Source: Hymenolepis diminuta (Eukaryota > Platyhelminthes > Cestoda > Cyclophyllidea > Hymenolepididae). From it: a DNA stretch of 64,000 nt. Under the pieces are notes generated by a model that searched no databases, was not told the origin of the DNA, and was given only the letters and a program-made list of their open reading frames with translations. Each line of letters begins with the position of its first letter. Within the stretch, counting starts at the first letter, position 1. The translations under genes were made by a program, and so were the position numbers. The stretch is taken from NCBI GenBank assembly GCA_900708905.1, contig CAADRB010000011.1, forward strand, positions 1,441,169-1,505,168. Reading direction: 5' to 3'. Below, one piece after another: positions 1-14,800 of this stretch.

Positions 1-3000
1 CCTGTTGGGTCTAGCATAACATGCAATTACGTGTTGTTTCATTTTTTGCAAATAAAGACAGAAATGGTTATACCTCTCGTTCCGGGCCACTTTCAGTATC
101 GATTAATCCATCTTGTCTTTTTTATAATAACTCGGGTTCAGACAACTCTCTTTAATAATTATGGTTAACAAATATTTGTTGTATTTTATCTCCCACTTTC
201 CACAAAAATGTGCAATCTTTGATTTCTATAACTCGCTTTCTGCTATGAAGACTGGAAACGGGCTCCCATAAATATTAATAAATCAAACTTACCCCTGTAA
301 GTAGCAGGGCCGCACATAACTATGTCGGTCACTTCAGATAGCTGCGAAATCGGAAGTTATGCTTGCTCCGCTTAGAAATACTTCTATAGTATACTCAATG
401 TTTATAGAAAATATAAACATTGTTATGCAAAATATTGTGAAAATAACAGAATGGTTCTTATTCTGAGAAGCCAAAATGTGTAATTTCCCTTGACAGATTC
501 ATCCTTTCATTAACTAGATTTGCAATGACCGATTTTTATTTCTGCTATCTGATAACAGCCTCGTAGTATATCGAGCTAATCAAAAGAAATTAATTCATCA
601 GCAGTTTGTCAAATTAGAACCATTGAATCATCATTGGAAGTGATAGATCTCTTAATTTCTAAAGTAGAAAAGTCTAGTTTCTGTAAAACATTTCTTTTTT
701 CTTTGCATATTCCGTATATTTTATTTGATTAATAAACTTTCAAACCCGTGAATTGATAAAGACATCCAAATAGGCAATTCGGAATGATCTTTATAATCAG
801 GATGACTCGTCTAAAACACCATCTCTGGCTAGATTGAATAATTTTTAATCGTTACTAGGCCAAACTGTTTCCAAGTGAAAATTTTTTAGTCATCAACTCC
901 CCCACCGGGATTAAAGTGTCCTAAATTTACGGCAAGGAAGAAAAGGATTAAAGAAACTTTGCCTATTTGAAGTTTATTAGCCTCTGGGGACAGGATGGTT
1001 AATGATGTTCAGCCCGTCTGATATATTCAGTCGGCACATTAATTATTTAACTGAAGTCCCACTAACAAAATAATTAATAATTACTAAAATTAGGAATAAC
1101 TTATTAAAGTTAGCTGTCTCCAATATTGTATGAAGTAAAATTTAGCAAAAAAATCTAATACCGTAACTCATCTATTCTAACTATTTTAATAACACACATA
1201 CATATATTTTATGCGCTGCCGGATGTGTACTTTCATATAATAATCCCAAATTCAAGGATCCTCAACGAAATGAGGAGATAACGTTCCCATAAATATAATC
1301 TTCTGAACTATATATTATAAGTCCAGGCAGAAAAGGAGTGTTAAAATCCAGAGAAGGTAATGTATTGCAGAGCTCCTTCTCAAGGTGCTGGAATTTGAAA
1401 GCTATGCATCCTATTTTCTGATTCATACTCCCGAAACCATCGTTAAATAAATTTATTTATCACTATCACGGATTTATTAGAAGAAGGTGGGTTAATTTAA
1501 CCGTCAATTTTTCGCAGTTTCGTCAGTAATCATCCAGAGACTTGACAAAATCTCATTATGTTATTTTTGGCCAAATCTTCATTGTATCACTGTTCTAAGA
1601 AACAGAAAATATTGATTATTTTATTAATCTTCTCAGTATTAGCCTAAATAACTATTTATTATTAAACTTAGACCATAAGTAACAAGATAAAAACATTAGG
1701 TGGAAATACAAATAGGGATCAATATGCTCAAACTAACACAGAAATGCTTGAATAATACCAGTTGTGTATCAAAGACAGGTAATTGACAATTGCATTTATA
1801 CAGTTCATATCTATTTTAAGTAGAAGTAAATAAATTTTCAAATGTGGTGTCTAAATCATTACGTGAGAAGAGGACAGTCATATCTGGTAATTTCGAAGAT
1901 TTGCCGCTGTATTTCTCAACCAGACCCTTAAATTGTTGGTGTGTCAGTCTTCAATAGATAAAACACAAAAGGAATTCGAGCTTCACAGGGAGATTTATCA
2001 CATCTCAACGCCAAAAGCGATTAAAATTTAGCAACTCAGACAATAAAAGGCATGTTGGTTGACGGATAAATAGATTTTCCGCTCTGATAAGACATTTATA
2101 AACCATATTGAAGTACTATTTATAGGAATTTGGGAAACCTATCAGATAGTCATAATTCATCCAACTACTGTTGTTTCCATTCATCTGCGTACGTAAATGG
2201 CGACGTTTTTCTTCCACAGTTAAATCTTAGATATTTTCAGTCTTTAAAGAAAACAAGAAGGGGGAATTCTAGTGTATTGAAGCGTCACCCATATTTACAG
2301 CCATCTCTAGAATTTGTAAGTCTGTATATCTTGTACCCGATTATAAAATTTGGACGCAGAGTTTCAAGGTGAGAATATAACTGTAAAAAATTACCGTATA
2401 TTTTCTCTTAACGAAATTACTATTTTATTTTATATTATTTTCCCATTATTACTGAAAACAATACTATCCTTTAAATCGTTCTAACTGAACAAATATGAAT
2501 TATAATATACTGTGAATAAATCGGATTTTAACAAGTTTTTGCTATAATAACGGGAACTTGGAATTTTGCTTCTTCTTGCTGGAATACTGGTGTTGTAGAG
2601 CATAAAAATGCCGATGATGTCCCTTATAGTTACTGAGCTATCTATTACAGCAATGTCAAACGGATCCACGGAAATATATAGTCCTGTTTATATCTGTAGG
2701 GAATGGACGAATTTAGATTCTTGACTTTGATTACATTAGATTAGCTAAGTTAGCGGCTCTGGAATGGATATTTGGCCATTTCAAGCTTTACTGTTAACAG
2801 CTTAATACTGTTCCACCCCATTTAGTAATAGAAAAGCTTGACTGTGAGCCGCGTTTGTATAATAAACGTGTAGCTTCCCATTGAATTTAATATTACTCTT
2901 TAAACATTCTTTTTTTCCATAGCAATAAAAAGGTCTAATCTTTTTTCGATTAACTGTGTTGTATCAATAAAAATGGGTGAGATATCACTGCCTAATCTCA

Positions 3001-6000
3001 AATACTTGTGTAATTTGCGAATTACGAACTAGAATTTGCTTACGAAATGAAATGATTTTGATAACATTCCTTAAACCCCACGTCTACAATGGATTTACAA
3101 TCATCTATTGACAACTCCAGAGCTCTAATCGAAGTAACAGCCTCAAATATTTTTAAAAACATAAATTTGCCGATCACTATTTGGGATCAAAATAATACAA
3201 GGAGTCCATTTATTTAAGGATTGTTTACAGAATACGAATTGCATAATAGGATGTTTAGCTTTCAAGGTCTAGTACAGTGAAGGAAGCACTGTAAGGCATT
3301 ATGATTATTTCCTGCGTTTTGACAATCCTTTCCATCTTTGATTTAGCTCTGAAGCTAAACATTTACTCTTTATTTCGTTTGTCAATTTTGAATTCAGAAT
3401 AATTATATAAAAGTACGCATTTAGTAGCGCAGAAAAATAAGAATATGGTTACATGGCCAATTTCTTCTTTTCACGCTTGTAGTATCTCATATGAAGCTTT
3501 ATGAGGTGACATTAATTACGAGCGTTCGAGTAATAGTCAGTTCAAAATACATAAATGTACACTTTTAAGTTCAAAGCCTCCAGTTCTTTGAAAAATATTT
3601 TATTGAAAGCAGTATATTATCTCCAATTTGCATCCTTGATACCAACGCTAATTGATTAGATCGTGTACTTCCCATATCATCAAATATTCAGTTCCAAAAT
3701 TTTTGTAGTGTAAACAATTTCAGCTCAAATACGATACTTGCCCCTTCTTTAACCAGGCCTTTGTATGTTTCGAGGTAAAATTCAACAGTGTCGGACACTA
3801 TGGAGATAAGAAACTTTAATAAACAGATGTTTTAGGGTGCTTTTGTGGCCTGGAATTTGTTAGATATTGTGCAACACGCCTTGCTTGGAATAAACTTAAT
3901 ATGCTAATATTTAAACATTTTTTATTGATACATAAAAATTACTAGCAGTTGTTTAAGAGGAGTGCGATAATATGATTTAACGCTAAATGCTGTCGATTTT
4001 CAATCATTTAGCGAAACTACTATGTCAATCGTTAAATTATCTTTATATCCGGACAAGATTTCACAGGAATTTAATATATTAGTCAGATCATTATTGATTT
4101 CGTAATTACCCAAAATAGGAAATCCAAGATTCCTCATACAAAGCATTTTCAACTCGGATATTTGGTGAGAAGGGGGGTATGATTTAGACGGATAGTGAAT
4201 CCTTAAAACTGGTATCCTCCACTACTCGCAAGTGTGAGATGAGATGACACTAGGAAAATTATCATCATAAATGCGCAGCCGATCTACCAACTAGCTAAGT
4301 TTGCTTGTCCTTTGAATGACTGTTTTGAGACTAATGAAATGATGATGGGAATAAGAAATAGCTGTATATATCATTAAAATGAGAGGAAATTGAATGTGCT
4401 TGCAAGGTAACAATTTCATAGTTCAGAAGTAGTAAGACTCTTGATCCTTTGACTAATCTCTCATCCTAAATCCCTCACATATTCTTTGAACTGCTGATAC
4501 CGATGTAGATTTTACTTTTTGTCTCGAGATGAGCAGTTTTCAGAGGTTGTTTCCAAGTCGCCAGGCAACCTTGTCAGTATGCGGTGCAAGCTATCCCCAA
4601 AAATTTAACTATTACTCTATACAAAAAAATGTTTTTAGTCCTACAATGTTTTAATTTTTAACTTTAACAATATGAGGACAACTTGTACTCATACGTGTTC
4701 TTTTTTGAGTCAAAAAAGAGTCTTTAAGTCGCACCACTCCTGTCTTATTTCTCTCTTGTATATGAGTCAACCGTAGATTATTGATATTCAGAGTGCAGAA
4801 ATTGGACTTATTGGCAGTACAATAATTTAGAAGAGTCTTATTTTACAAAAATAGTTTACAGCAACGCTTACTGTACTCATGAAGGCAAATCACCTGTTCA
4901 GAAGGAAGAGACTTGAAAATTGATGCCACTGTTTAGTAGGTATTAGACTTTAAGAAGTAAAGTAGCGACATAGAGCACTGATTTAATATAGTGGAGATTT
5001 ATAACTCAAATTTAACTTGAAAAGTAATCTCAATCTCATAAATAGGGGGAAAATCGCGAAATCTCTATGAATATCAATCAAAGGCGACCATCAGTAAACG
5101 GAGAGCCAAAAAAATCACCTAGTTTTGTTTAGTTACAACAGCTCGTCCAAAGTAATTTAAGTTCGATTTGCAAATAATTACTTTTTCTGTCCATTTGCAG
5201 CATTATTGCCGATTACGATTTTGTCCTTAGTGGATCCTAAAGAAAGTTGTCTTTTTACTTCAAAAAGTGTACTTAATTCGACTAGTTCCCTTGTTTAGTA
5301 CTGGGAATTTAAAAAGGCCTAACCCCTTTTATTCCTCCGAATTTAACTTTAGCACAACTAATGCAGACGAAACTAAATTGCAAATTTGATGTCAATCATT
5401 TAAAATATTTATTTTGTAAAATTAGGCTTTTCTATGCCCTTGCAATACTAGCAAGCCTACTTTCTGTCGCTAGGCCACAGTTGACTCAGGTAGAGGGAGA
5501 GATATAAACCGGAATTCGTTTAATTCGACAGGCTTTATTAATTAACCAAAGGTTTTATGTAGAAATAAAATTTTTCTTCATATTTTTGATATTTGAAGAT
5601 CAAAATACCTTTGATTTGATAATGGTTTTTATGTCGAATAACTGTCACGATGTCAGCAGTGGCGTGTCCGCATACACTTATAAAGAAGATAAACTAGAGG
5701 AATTGATTATTCTGAGACAAAACATATACGCTGTAGCTTTGAGCTTTGTTTTGTCGGCTTTCTATCAAATTAAATTGCACAGTTATGAAAATCCTGACAA
5801 AACTTGAAATAAGAAAAGAAGAGATCAAAAAAGATATCAGTGGACTCAACTATATTCACCCAAACACCTAGCACAGTACCAAGCTGGACTAGGCCAGTCG
5901 GAATTCTGATATATAGACACATCTTTAGCCTACAACATGACAGCATTTGCTTAGAATAAAATGTGAACACCAAACAGCAGAACATTAGAATGCAAAGAGT

Positions 6001-7210
6001 GATGCTATAGCCAGTCACTACATATTTATTTATGGAAATAATCGATTTTGATCCAAAAAGTTTCGGGAATTTTCTGCATCTGTATAGTTGGATGTCGTCC
6101 CTATATAATTGGTAGTAGAAAAGAAGGAAACAGTTGCATTTTTTCTTTTTTTTAAGGGAGGACTCTTCATGAGATATTTTCCTCAAAAATTGGAAAATAA
6201 TGTTTATAACAAAGCTGAGTATAATTAAATTAGTTGCACCAGATATAAACAGCCACTACAACTGGTGTCCCTATTACGCACTGAATCGGAAAAAGTACCC
6301 AACCTAGCTGACACAACCCCTATTAATTATTTACAATTGTTTACTAATTTACAAAAATAAACAGTTGCCCAGGTTGATTATAAATATATTGGGTGGTTGT
6401 CACGGCTGTTTTTTCAGTCGTGTCCACCCGCACACAAATCCTAAACTAATTGCAATTCCCGTTGTAATCAAATCTACGTCCTTTATCCCACCTTTTGTCC
6501 ACATCAAGTTACATAGAGTCATTAATTTGATTTTGTCTAGGCGTTAACATTTTGAAAATTTATTGCATTAAGGAATGGTGATAATTAAAATAGTTCACCT
6601 AAATTACAGCTGATAATTTGAAAATAGGATCAAATACTGGTGCTCTTTGCTTCTTTATAGTAATAACGCCATTTCCTATTTTTCTGCTTTTATTAACATA
6701 GAAGTTATAATGTTATATATAGAAAAGAAAAGACAAAATCGCCCGAGAAGCAGCTAATAGACCGTGGGCTAGCTCGACCCAAAACATTCAAATTCCGATT
6801 ACTCCCAAATAAGAACATTCTGTGGCACCATTCCTAATAATAACTATTCCATCCCCTCGTTGGCAAGTGTCAAATCTCTGACATCGTAATCCTTATCACG
6901 TACTGCCGCTATTCTCAGAGACCGGAAGTTGATTTTAATGACCAAGTGTTCGAATGCGGAGGAAAAATACAGAGGGCTTGTAACTCATTGACGGCCCAAT
7001 TATTGTGTAAGTACAAATGCCTATGGATTGTTTTGAATACGTGAAACGTGTCGAGTACCGAATTAGCTAATAATGTATTAGCGGGTATAAAATAAATCAC
7101 TGTCTGAGGAACGAAATCCCTTCACAGACTTCTCAGAATTTTCTATGAAGCTTTGGAGAAATTTCATTCCGTGTATTTTTATTTATAGATATGCTCCCTC
7201 ACTGCTTTTT
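1..7210. other. AT-rich intergenic DNA, no gene recognised
   Basis: Open frames here are short (at most about 140 codons), biased to F/Y/I/L/K as expected of AT-rich noncoding DNA, and show no family motif or plausible exon chain. I see no RNA gene or clear repeat. Distant exons or regulatory elements of a flanking gene cannot be excluded. Confidence 0.6.
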
Positions 7211-7229
7211 NNNNNNNNNNNNNNNNNNN
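7211..7229. other. assembly gap (19 N)
   Basis: Nineteen consecutive N. The flanks are AT-rich intergenic sequence, so no gene model is affected. Confidence 0.99.
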
Positions 7230-9029
7230 GAGAGAGATATTGTTGGTTGAGGCTATTTCAGATAAACCTGAAAGCTATTGCATTCATCGAATGGACGCAT
7301 TAAGTATATATATATCTCTGGTCATGGATGGGTTTCGGTTAGTAGCTAAGTTTTGTGTCCATACAGATTAGCAAAATTCAGCTAAGAGCAGCTTTTCTAA
7401 CAGAATTTTTGTCTTTATTGATATTCCATTAATTTAAACGCACTATTCCTGTTGCAAAAGTTTTTAAAGTCTCTATTAGAATTGATCTTTTATTTCAATA
7501 TCCTAGCTGAAATACGAAAGTTTTATTTAAATGATAGAGGACACCGAATCTATTGAAGTGATTCATATGAGTATTTCCTCGCGTATTAGGTTTAATTACT
7601 AAAGAGTTTGGTATCAACCTTGTACATTTGTTTATACGCCACTGATCAGCACATGATATTTTGAATAATAAAAAGAATGTTAACTAAACAGATTATATCT
7701 TGTCTATGAGCACATGATTAAGGCCATTAAAAATTCGAAAAATTCATTACAAACACCTGATTTTTAAATTGGATCTTAAATTTAAGAAGGAAATTGGGTT
7801 CAGGATTGAATTCAGAAGTTTGTAACTTAGTCGCTAGCATTCTCATTCCAATATTTTGAGTGTTATGTAATTCTAATTCTCATTGAGAAGCTCCCTATTA
7901 CTGACAATATTAGAGACCAATCAGTACAGTGACTGAAAAATCTGACTTTAACAATATCATTCGAACATTATAAAATATTCTAATAAAGGCCTTGAATGAA
8001 TTCTACTAAGCTCTGTTATATTAAAGCCATGTTAGCTTTAACTATCCAGCCAATATTTTGACTATTAGAACAATATATGTATATAAATTAGCTGACCGAC
8101 CATCCAATTTATTCGACCGATTACGAATTTTGACCCTTTGGTCAATTTTCTTTAAATCGATCGCTTTATCTACTATATATGAAATTTAGACAGCTGTTTC
8201 GCTTCGCGTAAGCATGATCTATGACTGATGCTTACAGACCACAGACTGGTTCAAGAAATTAATGTTTATATAACGCTCTGAACGAAAATGTAAAGCTTGG
8301 GAATGTTCCTTCGCGGTTTTTAGTGGGACCCGCCCTCATTTTTCTCAGCTAAATCTCCGTCTATCACCAATATGCTCAATTTTTGTACCAAAGACCGTTA
8401 AAAAGCAGGACATTTGCTTAACAAAATTTCATTTTCCTGCGACTCACTTTTATATATATGTATTTAATTATCTTCAGTATCTCTTTTCCTCAATTTTACA
8501 AATCAGAGGAACGATATTGGGATATCTGTTTTATAAGAACGTTTTTTATTTTTTATCTTTGGAGTTGAACTCATACTTCATGCTTATTACATTCAACTGT
8601 TGCACTTCACATAAGCTATTAAGAATCATTTCGTTGCAAAATACGGATGTTTACGGCATAACAAGAATTTTAATTGTTTTTTCAGCTGTTTGAAATTCAA
8701 GTGATTGGTCAAAATAACGTTAATTTTTGTACGATATTTTTCTGAAATTACGTTTAAATCAGACAGACCATCAAAATATAGCACAGAATAAAATTGCATT
8801 CTCCCGTGACCATGATAGTAGGCAAAAAATACCGTTAAATCATGTAGCCATCGCTTTTCTCGAAGCCAACCTCTTCGAAACGTTAACTTCTTCATTGCAG
8901 CTCTATGACTGAAAGCATTCTTTTTCCAGAGTGTTGCGGTAATAAAGAAGGTGAGTAAGGTATCCGGGAACTCTCTTATTTCTGTAATTTAAGCTAACCC
9001 CGTAATAATTAATGTGTTTTTATATCTGA
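7230..9029. other. AT-rich intergenic DNA, nothing recognised
   Basis: No coding exon, RNA gene or convincing repeat. The overlapping short frames on both strands at 8626-8912 have no recognisable motif. Confidence 0.55.
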
Positions 9030-10100
9030 AGATCTCATGGCAGATATAACTTTCATTAATGAAATAAAAAGGCACACTGTAATAGTGGCTGTAAAGGCGA
9101 AACACGGCAGTTTAGAAATTGCAAGTTTTTTAAAAGTCGCCACGTCTTTCGTTTGCGGAGTTAGAAAGAAACTGCTGAAAAAAACAATGAAGATGAATCG
9201 GCTGCCACGAGCAAGAGAAAACAGCATTGTCAACGCTCTGCTGACTCACTCCCTCAGAACATCTGAGTTTGCGAGAAGAGTGCATGGCATGGCATGATGG
9301 ACGAAAATAGTGGAAAGTCAATGCCCGACATCTTGCCAAAGTTCGCTAAGTGTCTGAAAAAACAATAATAAAATAAGGAACGTTGATCATCAAGACCTCA
9401 AATACAAATCACACGGCTTTAGGCGAGGTCGTCAGTTTATGTGGACAAAAACAACTCAAGAGAATCATTTAATGTGTGCAAAGTGACTCTTAAACAAATT
9501 GAAGCAACCAGAGGGAGTGTTTTTGGTTTTTCTCCTACGAAAATAACTTCTACCAGAGTCATTCTAAGAAATGATTGGTGGCTGGCTATGTGTGGGCGGA
9601 CCCTACTGAAGTACCAACTGTTATGCGCGCGAAGTTTCTGTCAACATTGGTAGTTTTCGGCGTTGTTAGCAGTGAGGAAGGGGCACATCATGACTACTCC
9701 ACTTTTTCACAGGGTATCAGAGTAGATACAGGTGGTGGTGTCTGTGTGGGAACTCTTCAAATCATTTTTAAGTCACCCTGGCTAGACAGTATGGCCAGTG
9801 AAGGAGGACCCTATGTCTTCCAATAGGATTCGGCTCCGTTCCATAAAGCTCTCAAAACTCAGGATTGGATGGATGGCCGAGAATTTTAATCATCATGTCA
9901 CACCAAACTTATGACCACCTCCTAACTCATCAGACCTTAATCCTTTCCATTATTACACGCGGACAAGTTTATAAGCATCTCCATCGTACCAAAACTCCTC
10001 TCTCACAGAAGTAATAGCCCGAGCAATGGAGAACATTAATAAAGACACCTGATCAAAGCTTACAGTCGCTTTCGAACTCGAATTGAGTCGGTGATAAAAG
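9030..10100 (+). pseudogene. degenerate mariner/Tc1-type (IS630 superfamily) transposase
   Basis: Three successive reading frames on the + strand line up with one transposase. The first (9037-9294) carries the N-terminal helix-turn-helix region, including KRHTVIVAVKAKHG and an IASFLKVA helix. A second frame covers the middle (about 9441-9560). A third (about 9575-9825) carries ADPTEVPTV, VVFGVVSSE and PWLDSMA, followed past a stop by a block resembling the QDSAPCH region and a C-terminal SRFRTRIE stretch ending near 10100. Stops and frameshifts break it repeatedly. The usual SDEKN catalytic Asp block appears as SPTKI near 9523-9540, so the first catalytic Asp seems lost. It is an old dead copy. 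A possible right terminal repeat lies at about 10196-10222; I found no convincing left partner. Confidence 0.75.
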
Positions 10101-13100
10101 TCCAAGAAGGATATATAGAATATATATCATGTTTACTATTTTTTGTTATAAGAAATGGTAAGTTTCAACCATAAACAGTTTCATTTTCTGTTTTTCTAAA
10201 AGTGTTTTGCGCACCCTATGTATATGTATGCTATAATCAAAGAGACGTTATTAAGTCTAATTCAAAGATTCTCATAATAGATATGTTTTGGACAGGAAAT
10301 ATATATTATTATTTACATTTACTGAAACCGGGAAACGGATTATGAAATTACGATATTTTGACACTGAAACCAAATTTTTCTTCATAAACAAGTTGTGATT
10401 GGTGCCTCGTTGTCTACTTGGGCTTTTTCCGCTCATTAGAACTTCAGTTTTATAGGTGTCTAGGTGACAATTGTACTGAATATTGCTTTTCATTTGGAAA
10501 GTTCTCTATTTGTCTGTCTTTTTTTCGTAATTCTTTATTTCACAAATCACTGTAAATTAGTCTGATGATGGAAGATTGAAGATGGGATGATGACGCCACT
10601 CCACCATCTTTGGAGTTACATTGACGTCAGTTAATTTAAGATAAGATAGGAAAGGTACAAGCAGGATGATTAGAGTTTGCATGATTTAACATGCAAACAA
10701 ACAAAGTTCACAAAAGTTAAACTCTAACTACCTTTAACGAGTGCTGTTCTCTTATGCCATACAGAGTAATGAAGTCCCTTATCAACCGCATGACCTAATT
10801 TGTATATAAACATGGGTTCGATGTTAACAAATGGAATAAAAGGTCATGGTCATGTCAGCAGTTGTTTCCCTTCTCCTTTCACATCTATATAGGTCGCTAG
10901 AACCAAGATTACCGCTTGATATAGAAGTAATTTGTGTTAAATACCTTTTACCAATAGCAGGTGAAATTGTTTTAACGCGTCCATACAACTGTCTATTTAG
11001 TAAGTATTATGTTGTAGTCTCTTAACATGTCTCAAAAAGTGGCCAAATGTTTGTCTCATTTAACTGTCAAGACATCGCATTATTGAGTGATTCACAACGT
11101 CTCTTCTAACCTAGATGAAATCAAACCTGACCCGCTTTTCTTGAAATCCTAGATGGAAATCTTCATTTTTAACAATAGCTAACATCATAAATGTCATCCT
11201 AACTGAAAGGTTATTAATTCTTGACTATCTTAAGGATGTATTCTACTGATAAAGACGGATTAGACAGACGGTTTGGCAGCTTATTAAGAGAAAAAATTTC
11301 ACTGTTTTGATCAAAATTAAATGAATAATGCCAAACTACCGCATGGCCAGAAGCGGAAGTCATGTTAAAATTGTTTATCAGTGATGTAGAGTTGGTGATA
11401 ATAGGCTTGCACTGTGATTAACCGTCTATTTAAAAGTGTTGATTACTCTTCGAGGTCCGATTTGTGGCTAAAATCTGACAGATAAAAAATAATCTCTTGG
11501 TAAATTTCCTTTGACAACGGTGAACGAAGGGATCTTTACAATTATATTTGCAATTGGGGACATCTACTAAATTTTTCCACCATTTTTTCTTCGTGGACTG
11601 TCTTGCAAATATTCAGAAACAGAATGTTACTTAGAAAACAAGTTCCCCCGTTGAATTTCTTGTATTTTGATTTAATTTATTAACCCAAAGGAAGTAATTT
11701 CATATATATTCAAATTTGTATTTAAAATCAGTGGAGGCACACAAGCTTCTAGTTTTTAAACAAGTTTTAGTCGTGTCGTAACACATTTATTTCAACATTT
11801 AATAGAATACCATTCTTTATTGAATTACTGAATTGCAGATAACCAAGTAAAGAGAGTGAGAGATCTGCTTGTATTTTATTTGAAGTTCTCTTCCTCTTGT
11901 ATGCTCAACTCGAAATATGATTCTTGAAATACATCCAGATTTCATATTTCCGGATGTTTTTAGAAATCGAAATTAATCTGCGCCTTTATGTAATTAGCAT
12001 TAAACAGTTGCTTGAGTGACATTTAATACTCCCATATTTATTTCACTTTTCTTGAAAATTTTCACAAATTTTTATGTTTTTTGTCGATAAGTACTCATAA
12101 AGAAGGTTCAAGAACTTCAGTCTTATTTACCCTTGCAATAGAATTTAGTATTGCGGGATATCGAAACGCCAGGTAACGGGTTGAATTCTACTTTTCTCGC
12201 GAAAATCCACGCAACTATGTTTATCGTTTAAATTTTCCATTAGAGAAAGGAAGATTAGATCTCCTAAATGAGATCATAAGGCAAGTTTATTAAGAACTGC
12301 GCTTTCATTTCAATAAATAGGATGATAAGCGTAAACAAATTTTTTTCTGTGGGTCAGTATTACCATACTATGATTTTATTCAAGTTAATTAGTCCAAAGT
12401 ATGTTTGCTACTATAGAAAAGAAACAAATCATAATTCTTAAGAAATGATGAGTGCGTGTCATTATTAGTGGCATTTGTTTACGCAAATATAAGAGATTGC
12501 CACTGAACAGGATACTATCATCACATTTTGCTTAAATTATTCATGCCAAATTAAAGTTTCGTTTTAGAACATTGAACATTTTCAGGATCTGGCGTTAGCA
12601 ATTTCACATTTCAATGTGTATCATTTCACAGAAGAAAACCAAACAATTCTTCTATTGTTTATTTTCCATCTCATTATTTTCCGTCATTTTAGTTCCCATT
12701 TATTCAACCATATTCCTCTACGTTAAGATTGTAAATTACGCACGTTTGGCTTTTCTGATACCTTAGTCTTGGAAGGCCTTTGTTGATAGCTAGTAAAATT
12801 ACTTGGAATATTTCAGTGTCGATTACAAATAGGAAGGGAATCATATCATTGTTAAATTATGTGTAAAATTTATCGAGGACTTTTGAATTATCTCAATAAA
12901 AATTGTTAATGAACGCATCTGAAAAAGAACTAATCATATGTAAAGAAGACAAAACAATTGCAAGGGAGTTTATTAATTTATTCACTACTGAAAACATCAA
13001 AAACATCCTCAATATATTGTTTTAATAATTTTGTGAGATGTACTCTGCTTCACAATCTCAATATTAAAATAAAATATGTCTTAAAAAGGGCCGATTTAAT

Positions 13101-14335
13101 TGATAATACTATCAGCTAAAAGTTATAATATTCTCACAAATTAGAGGCGATAAAAAGCTGTGAAAAGTAGTTAAACTTTAACACGAAAATAAAATTAAAA
13201 ATTAAAATAAAATCAAGAATAAAATTATTTTAAATTGCTCTATTTAAACACAATTGCCTGCCACATTATTTTGTTTTAATTATTCATTTGTTGTGGTTGT
13301 TAAGGTTGTCACTATATCAGTTTGTACAATTTTACGAAATATTGGGATTTTGATATTGGTCGATTGTAGATGTGTTGCTTTGTCCATTGGAGAATAGGCC
13401 ATAGTCGCACAATTAAGGAAACTAGTTGAATGCAAGAATTCGATTGTAAAGACCGATATCCAATGTGAATTTCATTTACTGGCATTTAAATCTATTCTGA
13501 CACTCAGCTTGGTTACTTTACAAAAATAAGGGGATGCTTCTTACAACTGAGATTCATTACTTTCAAGGGCAAAATCTACTAATTTTCCAGTACAGTATCG
13601 GAAGCCATACACCTTTCCGTCCAAACCACGTTTCGATACGAACACTAACTATTCTGTTTATTTTCACCGAATGGACCAAATTTTAGTATTATTTTACGAT
13701 TGGTATGATTTTACGATTTTTAAATAATCTCTAAAGATAATTATTTCGCCCCTCAAATGCATTTAATATAAACTATTTGCCTATTTAACATTCCGTAGTC
13801 TTGCGCGTCCTGTCCAACTTTTAATTTTATTTAATAGAATTTGGCAACTAACTGGCAATTTTATATACTCGTCAGGATGTGCTAACTCGTAAATGGCATG
13901 TCACTTTTTTACCTATTTTAACGAAAATTTCCCAATTTTAAATTTAACACCTGTCATAATTTATGTTATTTTCTATTGGAGCAATTTAATGTGCAATAAT
14001 CATATATTTTTGAACGGGTTTCGCTTGGACTCTCAACGATTCAGTCCATATTACCAAATGTCTTATTCTATCGGTATTAAAATACATTATTCAGCTTCCG
14101 CTTTTTCCTTAAAGGATTATAAAATTCATTTAAAGGTAATAGAAAAAAAATAATATAATATAGAAAACTTTCCCATTTTTGTTCATTTTAATTTCGGATT
14201 GTATTTTTATTATTAAGACTCCTTTTCAGTATTCCTAGTAAGAATTATTATTCTGTCTGGTTTTCATTTTATGCTCTATAAAAGTTGTTGCTTGATTCGT
14301 TCAACTTTAAGAATATTTGTTTTGTTTTCATTTCG
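10101..14335. other. AT-rich intergenic DNA, nothing recognised
   Basis: More than 4 kb without a recognisable exon, RNA gene or clear repeat. The short frames at 10272-10493 and 13893-14153 are low-complexity and lack family motifs. Confidence 0.55.
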
Positions 14336-14339
14336 ATAG

Positions 14340-14800
14340 TGTCTTTGTACATAGCCATTTATTTTGTTGATCATTAATGCTTTTTATTTGGTTTTCACTA
14401 GATATTTGTTTGTTCTTTTGTTTACGGTTAAAATTGTCCATTTGGTTTTGGTTTGACATTTTACTTAAAATTCCTATTTTTATACTATTAATACTATTCT
14501 TTTTTGTTTTCATTTTGATATTTGGTACATGTTGTTTGTGTCGCTTACAGTTAAGATTGACCGCTTGGTCCTTATTTCAACATATTTTGCACATAGTTGT
14601 TTGTTTTGTCCACTGTTTGTGCCCTTTGTTTGGCTTTGAGTTTAATATTCTGCTTTTATGGTTGTTTGCCTTATTAACCATTAAGTAGTTTGAACATTTG
14701 CACATATAGTTATATTTTGTTTGCTGTTAGGTCTTTTCTTCTTTAACATTTTGTTATTTGTACATGTATTTCGACTAATTTATTTACATTGTGATTGTAA
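14340..14800. repeat. degenerate T/G-rich tandem repeat, about 60-66 bp period
   Basis: A motif resembling ATTTGYACATAGTTGTTTG recurs near 14344, 14403, 14519, 14583, 14696 and 14755, each followed by a T-rich stretch. Most intervals are about 60-65 bp; the others are close to two units. The open frames on both strands here (14377-14688 + and 14328-14513 -) are by-products of the biased composition. Confidence 0.5.

Noticed and set aside
5586..6186. Overlapping frames on both strands (73 and 138 codons)
   Set aside because: AT-rich composition, no motif, no splice partners.
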